This document shows positions 57,377 to 64,000 of a DNA stretch of 64,000 nucleotides, piece by piece. Origin of the DNA: Neopestalotiopsis rosae (Eukaryota > Ascomycota > Sordariomycetes > Amphisphaeriales > Sporocadaceae); the NCBI GenBank assembly GCA_023078685.1, contig JALGAS010000009.1, positions 186,001 to 250,000 of the forward strand, given 5' to 3'. The position numbers and the translations under genes were made by a program. The notes under the pieces were generated by a model. The model made no database searches, was not told the DNA's origin, and saw nothing but the letters and a program-made list of their open reading frames with translations. Position 1 is the stretch's first letter. The number at the start of each line of letters is the position of its first letter.

Positions 57377-59168
57377 ATGAAGAACGATCAATACGACAGG
57401 GTGCAAGTCATGCAGGGAGATCAAGAGAAAGAGCCCGCCCAGCCAGGGGAAGACTCAGACGCCAGGGAAAGTAAGGGAATCGTGCCCGAACGGGATGAGA
57501 CCTCTGACTTGAAGCTCGACAAATATGGCTTACCACTGGTGCCTCAGCCTACGGATCGAAAAGACGACCCATTAGTAAGTCGATCACTTGCTCTTGGAGC
57601 TCAGCAATGTCATGTCTCTTTGGTATTTGCTTACGATGAACAGAATTGGTCACCATACCTCAAACTTCTGGTCCTCTTACAGGTCAGTTGGCTGGCATTT
57701 TTGGGTCCCTTGTCCGCGGCCGTGATCAATCCGGCATTCGTGCCCCTCAGTAATGAGTTTGGCATTACTCCGGTGCAGGTCTCTTACGAATTGACTGTAT
57801 ACATCGTATCCGCAGGCGTCGGACCGCTACTCACGGTGCCCTTGGCCAATGTGTACGGTCGGAGACCAGTCTATATCCTCGGCAGTCTCATGGCGGCAGT
57901 CACCAATATTGCTGCCGGCAAGTGTACGTCCTGGCCTGGACTCATGGTAACGCGTGTATTCAATGGTATTGGTGCGGGTTCACCCGTCGCGATTGGCGCG
58001 GCAACAATATGCGACATCTACTACCTGCACGAACGCGGGTTCTACATGGGAATATTCTCGTTCTTCTTGGTCAATGGGCCTCACGTTGCTTCGCTTCTTG
58101 GTGGCTTCATTGCACAGAATTTGGGGTGGCGCTGGTCTTTCTTGATTCCGGTAAGCCAATTTGCAAGGATAACGAAGAATAAATGCTGATAGAGATCATA
58201 GGGATACATTCAAATCGCCACCGTGGTTCTCATACTACTCTGCCTGCCAGAAACCATCTACTCGCGTCGATCCGCGCCAGGCCGCCGTGAGCGATCATTC
58301 AAGGACATGCTTCTCTTCAGGCACCAGGGTCTACAGAGCACCAAGATCCGACCCAGGGATTTCGCGCGGCCGTTCTACATGTTCAAGTATCTCTCAATCG
58401 TGATACCGGGAGCCTACTACATGACCGCCTTTGGCTTTGGCTCGGTCCTGTTTGCCGCGACCGGCGCGAGCCTGTTGCGCGAGCTGTACGGATTTAATGT
58501 TGCGCAGACGGGTCTGATGTTGAGCGTGCCATTGCTCATCGGCTGCCTGCTCGGCGAGATGAGCGCGGGATGGCTTACTGACCGTATGATTTATCGCTAC
58601 GCCAGAGCCCATGGGGGCCGGAGGGAGCCCGAGGCGCGACTCGATGCAGTCCTCCTGGCTATCCTATGTCCAATCGGCATCATCATTGAGGGCGTATGCC
58701 TCTCTCACCATGATACCGTCCCCTGGATAGGCGCTGCGTTTGGCATGGGTATCGCCAATTATGGCGTACAGATTGCGAACACGGTCACGTATACTTATTG
58801 CACAGACGTAAGTGGGCGACTTTCTTTGCTTACTACCACCTCTATCTTCAAAAGGCTGACACGAGACAGTGCTACAAACCCCAGAGCTCCGAAGTGTCAA
58901 GTGTTCTCAACGTGCTTCGCAGCATCTTTTCTATGACCATCTCGTTCTACGCGTAAGATGTCTGCTCCAATCACAATCAATCCACCACTGACCCATTGAA
59001 ACATGCAGAATCCCCTTTGGCAAGGCCGTTGGATATCAGTATGCATGGCTGACATTTGCAATGATCAATATCGCTTTACTGATACCGGTCATATTGCTTC
59101 GATTCTATGGAACTCAGTGGCGGAACAGTACCTGGCAGAAAGCGCCTACGTTTCACAACGACCTCTAG
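57377..59168 (+). CDS. MFS transporter, DHA1-like
   Basis: Five exons (57377-57574, 57644-58150, 58202-58807, 58870-58952, 59009-59168) give 517 aa. A charged 65-residue cytosolic N-terminus leads into TM1 (NWSPYLKLLVLLQVSW). Twelve TM segments follow. The TM2-TM3 loop has NVYGRRPVY, and TM5 carries NGPHVASLLGGFIAQNLGWRW, the motif-C region of proton antiporters. The last two exons are short and are needed to complete TM11 and TM12. It probably exports, or less often imports, a small molecule at the plasma membrane. It faces the end of the GH79 gene (3'-3', 165 bp), so a role in uptake of sugar-acid products is possible but unproven. The substrate is unknown. Confidence 0.9.
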
Positions 59169-59333
59169 TAGAGGATAATGTACGTGTCGCAATGTAGCAG
59201 TTGGTATCGCCTGCTCGATCTCATATGGTTCCTCAGTACTTCTCCGCGGCTCAATAGGATCGATCCAGACTTCTTCCGTTCACGCTTTCCCTATTCTCAC
59301 TGGCTCACGCCACAGTGATCTTTTATCTCGCAA

Positions 59334-61015
59334 TCATGCAAGTTCCACCAAAGCGAATGAAGAATATGGCAACGTCACATTGAACGTGCCATTGACCACC
59401 TCGATAGAGCTTTCCTCCTCTGAGTTGGTGATGTTGGTCAGGCGAGAGGCTTTGCCATTGGCCAACTCGTAGTTGTACGAGTAACCATCCCACGTGACTC
59501 CAGTGACAGAATCGCTGCCATTTGCCATGAGCCGCTTCACGGTGCCCACTGTGTACTTTGATTCGTCGGCGATACTCAAGGAGTAGGTCGTGGAAGGTCT
59601 CGCAGTGGGCGGGTCAGTGTAATTGTATGCTACCATATTCAATATGGCAATGCTGGCCAGACTGCCGTCCTTGTAGATGGCATAGGCGGCATCCGTCGCG
59701 TTGGACATGGGTATAGCCAGAACCTGCGTCCGGTTCCGCGCGACGTTGCCAAGGGTAGCCGCCGTCGCAATGTTGCCGTAGTAGGGAGCCTTGGTGACGG
59801 GCGTGGTGCCGTTCCAGGACGAGGGGTGCCAGGCGGCGTAATTGTAGCCCACGCCATTGTGCAGATGGATTCGATGGATGCCGACGGACGCGGCGTAGAG
59901 GGCAAAGTCAATGTTCCACAATGCCGCTCCAAAGGAATTGGAGACTCCAGACCTGCCTTGGCTGGACAGGCTGTTGCCTTCGCCAATCATGTAAGGCAGG
60001 TCGGTATAGGCAGCCACCGCGCCCATGATCTCGACGTGGGCCTCAACGACGGATTGTGTCGTGGTGTGGTTCATGAGCGTCCCCTGGAGTGTGACGCCAG
60101 CCGAGTTGGCGCCGGCGACGTAGCTGTGAGCAGCGATGGCGGATACGCTCTCGGCGTAGTCTGCAAAGCCGGCCTCGAATGCAGGCTCGATCCAAGTTCT
60201 CCCGGCAAAGGACGGCGCAATGAGACGGAAAGGCGTGTTGTCGCAACCGGAATCTGCCCACAGCGATTCGAGTATCGCTGATCGGTTGCGCCAATCATTG
60301 AGCCACAAAGAGGTATTCCATCCCGGGGCTCGGATGGGTCCACGGTTCGATTTCGTACTGGCGTATTGATCTGAAGAAGAAGATGTAGTTGTAAGATGTG
60401 ATGGCTCATCATGCACTGTCATTCGGTAGACTGACCTGCTTCATTTCCGATTTCAAAGTATGCCAGATTGCTTTCTTTGAGAGCCTTGCAAGCCAATAGC
60501 AGCGTCGATGCCAGATTAATGAAGCCTATAGTACCGTTGGCACCCAGGTTGAAGCCGTGGGAGAACTTGACATTGTCAAGAACCTGGTATCCTTCAAAGA
60601 AGGACTTCCCATAGGTCAGAGTGGTGGGGTAGGCAATATCCGGATTACCAAAGGTGCCATTGACGGCAACCTCAAGCTGAGGATCAAATAGCGCATTGTC
60701 CTGTGTGTTGCCGCCCACTCGTAGATAAGGTTTGTGTCCTTGGACGTCGTTGAAATTGTTGAGTAGATGGTTTGTGAACGTATTCGGATGACTTAGGTTC
60801 CCTGTCGTGATCCATCTTTAGAAATAGTCGAAACTGACACTTGGAATGGTTGACTCACCAGAGTATTCTGCAAACCATGCAAATTCGATAGAGTAGGATA
60901 GAAAAGCCTTTACTACTGGTCCACTTATATTCGCCGGAGCAGTTGACGAAACTAACGTTTCTGCGCAAACCTTTACAGTCAAGGTGGACAGGCACAGAAG
61001 CGGAAGATATTTCAT
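59334..61015 (-). CDS. Secreted GH79 beta-glucuronidase-like glycosidase
   Basis: Three exons on the minus strand (61015-60859, 60801-60436, 60370-59334) give 519 aa. An N-terminal signal peptide (MKYLPLLCLSTLTVKVCA) is followed by the GH79 (beta/alpha)8 barrel and a C-terminal beta-sandwich. Catalytic residues are visible: acid/base Glu173 in EIGNEAD, rebuilt at intron 2, and nucleophile Glu305 in MIGEGNS. FGAALWNIDFALYAAS and HNGVGYNYAAWHP are characteristic of the fungal branch. There are many N-glycosylation sequons. Fungal GH79 enzymes release glucuronic acid or 4-O-methylglucuronic acid from arabinogalactan-type side chains outside the cell. It is divergent from a second GH79 gene starting 1.6 kb away. 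A long upstream in-frame extension is rejected because it disrupts the signal peptide. Confidence 0.93.
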
Positions 61016-62587
61016 GATGAACTTGGCTGGTGGAAAGGCATTAATGAAGTATTGGAATGATCGAGAGGCAATAATTAGCACATACATGTCCTTATGAAGG
61101 GCCCAAGAGATGCAGCTTTAGTGTCGAAATAGACTAGTTTATGTATTCACTTTCAGCGCGTACAGATAATTCTATTTGTTCCAAAAACATTAATCTACAG
61201 CCTGTATGTATGTACACGGAAGATTGTTGCTGTTCGATCCGCGTCTGTCCGGTGGGATGGAGAAGTTTGGTAAAGAAGGAAAATCCTTTCTGCAGAAAGT
61301 GGTAACTCAGCACGCGATCGATTGCGAAAATGATCAATTACGATCAAACAGGTACATATTCCCCGCAATTTGACGCGTAGCGGAGTAATGGACAATTTCC
61401 CCAGAGTTTTCTATGATCAATATCTACAGGTCGTCACGTTTTTTCTCCAAAATTGCCACGATGTCAAGGGTCCTCAATGGTGGAAGAAAACCAGATTCTT
61501 GCTTAATTGAAAACCCAGACGTTGCTTCTGGGCGTTTACGAGATCCTTGCCCCACCTCGTTGTTATCGGGGTAATGATCATGGGATTTGGACGCAAATTG
61601 TCCAAATATGATTCAGATCAGCCGTACTGTGTAACTTGACAGCCTCATTCGACTTATTTCTTTAGGTATATTGGCAAGTATCCCATTATATTGAGTTGCT
61701 TATTCCTTGAAATGGGTTAATCATAACCCACGGTAAGCCTTGGGTACGATATAATTCGAGTCGTCTTCACCGATGATGATTATGAAATGTAGCTGCTTCT
61801 ATGCTCGTATAAGGCAATCTAACAGCTTCCTATACAGATAACTGCAACAACACGCACATGAACAGTGCCACAAGAATTCCAAAATGCGCAAAACTGGGAT
61901 TTAGAGTCTTGGCCTGCATTTTCCACCGGTCGCCGAAGGACTGAAAGTTTCTCCGGATTCAATGTCCCCAGATCATGCGAGACCTCTCCACAATGCGGCT
62001 ATGATGAAAGCTCGCCAGCCGTGGTGCATTCCGGAGTAATGGCATCGGCGTTTGCCATACGATATAACCACGGCAGGTATAGCCTCTGGGAGATATAAAG
62101 ACGTCTGGTTGGCGGAAAAGAAAGCTAGTATACTTGACGATTGTGCGAGACAGCGCGCTTACGTAGACTGGACTCGTGGCTGTATCTAGCCTTCTTGGTT
62201 GCTTCGACAGGTACCGTAAAACGGTTACAGATAGTAACAAAATTCGGACTTTATCGTGGTCCGGCGCGAACATTGATTGGTGGAAATATACAGAATGGTT
62301 CATCTGCAAAATCTTTGAAGATCGAATAATCTCAGTAGAACCAGACAATCCATGTTTGTACCATTTCTGCTAATGGCAAGAAACAATTGCTATGTAGAAT
62401 GATCATAGGAGTTTGGCTGGTTGTTATGCCGAATGCAAATAGACTATGGACAATACAGCGCCACTAGAAGAGTGGAATCAACCATCTTGCATCATAAAAA
62501 GACACATCGGACCCCGAAATATTCGAGCTCAGGCAAATGCATATGAATGTGACTGTAGTGATCGACCAAAACAGCAAGAAATCGATC
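61016..62587. other. Bidirectional promoter region between the GH79 genes
   Basis: No gene recognised. About 1.6 kb separates the two divergent GH79 starts; short frames on both strands show no domain. The interval should hold both promoters. Confidence 0.5.
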
Positions 62588-64000
62588 ATGTTGGGTACCG
62601 ACCATACCTGTCGTACTTTTGTACTCATGCTGCTCGGGACTTACCAGGTCAGCGCAGTCAGTCTGGATATCCCCAGCACGCCTGACGCAAATCGACAATG
62701 TATCGATCCCAGCTATCAAGCTTTTTCGATCGAATTTTTCTCCTTCTTGGATTACACCGGAAACTCTAGGTAAAGTCTGACAAGTCCTATAATCCTTGAT
62801 AATCATACTAAAACTTTGACCCTAGCTACTCGAATGAGCTCAACACCAATCTGATCAATAACATTATAGACATTGGCGGGTCTCACGTGGAGATGCGCAT
62901 CGGCGGATCGTCAGGCAACCTGCTCCACTGGGACCCGGATCTGGACGTGGGCATGTTGCCAACTTTTCCATCCGGCTCCGACAAGCCAAACTATGTCAAG
63001 GTGGGGCCCAAGCTCATGGAAGGCTTTGCTGTCTGGCCAAATACTACCAAGTATATTTTCGGGATGGACTTCAACTTTAGCGGCTATGACAACCTCATCG
63101 AGACAGACTTGAAAATTGCTCCATTGGTCTCTGAAACCCTTGGTGATCAACTGGAAAGCTTTGAGATCGGAAACGAATTTGGCCGTAAGTTCACCCGCAC
63201 TGCTGCTGAAGATCTTGAAAGAATTAACGTGTGGAGCAGATGGTTTTGATGACGGCGTCCCGGAATACGTCGCTCTGTGGCTCGACTATGCCCGTAACGT
63301 GAGCAAGGCGGTTTGGGGTGTCGAAGATGCTAAAAAGTTTTGGGTGGGAGGTTTCCAGGAGCCAACCTGTTTTGAAGCCAACTCGACTTGTTACACCGTG
63401 CAGAGTATCTTGGAACAGGGGATCAAGGATAGTGGGCTTGCCAAGACGGCCAGTACACATGCTGTGAGTAGTTATATACATCACTCTGGAATCAGTTACC
63501 ATGCTGACATCGTGACTAGTACATGGGCTCGGCTGGGTCCTCCTGGGTGGATTCACAGTTCCTCATGAACCACAACAATACAGAGGGCAAAGTTGATCTG
63601 GAGGCGCCCCTAGCCGATTATACAACGTCAATTGGTGTCCCATACGTTATGGGCGAGACCAATTCCTTGTCAGTAAGTACTCTGTCAATACAATTCCATA
63701 AACTTTGGGCGGTTGTGCTAATCCATCGGCTAGGGACACGGCAAGGCCGGGGTATCTGACACTTTTGGCGCAGCGCTTTGGGCGGTCGATTATGTCTTGT
63801 ATGCAGCAACTACCAACATAACCAAGCTCTACTTTCACCAGGGGACTGGGTGGAAATACTCGGCTTGGACACCCGTAGAAGCCTTCGGGTACCCAGCCGG
63901 TGTACAAGGCACCTACTTTTCCTGGCTCTTCACAGCCAAAGCACTTCGTGGGGGACATAAGCAAGTCGAAGTCTTGTACAGCAACAAGACCTTCGTGGCC
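62588..64000 (+). CDS. Secreted GH79 glycosidase, 3' end beyond window
   Basis: Partial. Exons 62588-62769, 62826-63184, 63240-63463, 63520-63672 and 63734-64000 (open at the edge) encode 344 residues. The ATG at 62588 opens a signal peptide (FVLMLLGTYQVSA); an in-frame ATG at 62537 would bury it. Catalytic Glu178 (EIGNEFG) and Glu301 (VMGETNS) are present. MRIGGSSGNLL early on and FGAALWAVDYVLYAAT later align with the neighbouring GH79. It is a diverged paralogue rather than a recent duplicate: similarity is concentrated around the active site and the intron count differs. It probably acts on uronic-acid-containing glycans outside the cell. The beta-sandwich C-terminus lies outside the window. 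Confidence 0.88.

Noticed and set aside
1..64000. tRNA, rRNA and CRISPR arrays
   Set aside because: I scanned for T-loop GGTTCGA-type signatures on both strands, rRNA-like blocks and regularly spaced repeats and found none; CRISPR would not be expected in a fungus.

Overview
The window is from a filamentous ascomycete, most likely a Sordariomycete-type plant-biomass fungus. The basis is gene content (fungal Zn2Cys6 regulators, an AA9 lytic polysaccharide monooxygenase, GH79 glycosidases, a CDC3-type septin, a HeLo-domain protein) and gene structure: many introns of about 50-80 nt with GTRNGT donors, CTAAC/CTGAC-like branch sites and YAG acceptors. I worked out splice models by hand, checking phase at every junction; all lengths below come from those models and no transcript data were available.

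Layout, left to right. 1-4.86 kb: no convincing gene. 4.86-7.63 kb: Zn2Cys6 regulator of the NirA/NIT4-like group (+). 8.3-9.0 kb: small secreted protein (+). 10.5-12.4 kb: DHA1-type MFS exporter (+). 13.7-15.7 kb: short-chain dehydrogenase (+) facing an AA9 monooxygenase (-). 16.6-17.8 kb: La RNA-binding protein (-). 19.0-20.9 kb: MFS sugar transporter (-), with CreA-like sites upstream. 23.7-26.0 kb: eight-exon ARCA-type Zn2Cys6 regulator (+). 26.7-31.2 kb: an apparently active Ser/Thr kinase (-) divergent from a HeLo-domain pseudokinase (+). 31.6-33.1 kb: mitochondrial ribosomal protein uS4m (+). 34.5-36.4 kb: septin (-). 36.4-44.0 kb: gene-poor, with one orphan coiled-coil/poly-lysine ORF. 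44.0-44.8 kb: cysteine dioxygenase (+). 45.7-48.6 kb: HIRAN-SNF2-RING DNA translocase (+). 49.0-51.8 kb: FAD monooxygenase and SAM methyltransferase (both -). 53.6-56.7 kb: CorA-like membrane protein with an in-frame stop (+). 57.4-59.2 kb: second DHA1 MFS carrier (+). 59.3-64.0 kb: two divergent GH79 glycosidase genes, the second cut by the window edge.

How genes may work together. The AA9 enzyme, the sugar transporter and the GH79 pair are plausible plant-polysaccharide functions, and the AA9 and transporter promoters carry XlnR-like and CreA-like motifs. The 49-57 kb accessory block carries three degenerate copies of a short dispersed repeat. The most interesting locus is the head-to-head kinase / HeLo-pseudokinase pair at 26.7-31.2 kb. 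It resembles in architecture the animal RIPK3-MLKL necroptosis pair: a catalytically intact kinase beside a membrane-targeting helical-bundle protein with a dead kinase fold. That functional link is inference.
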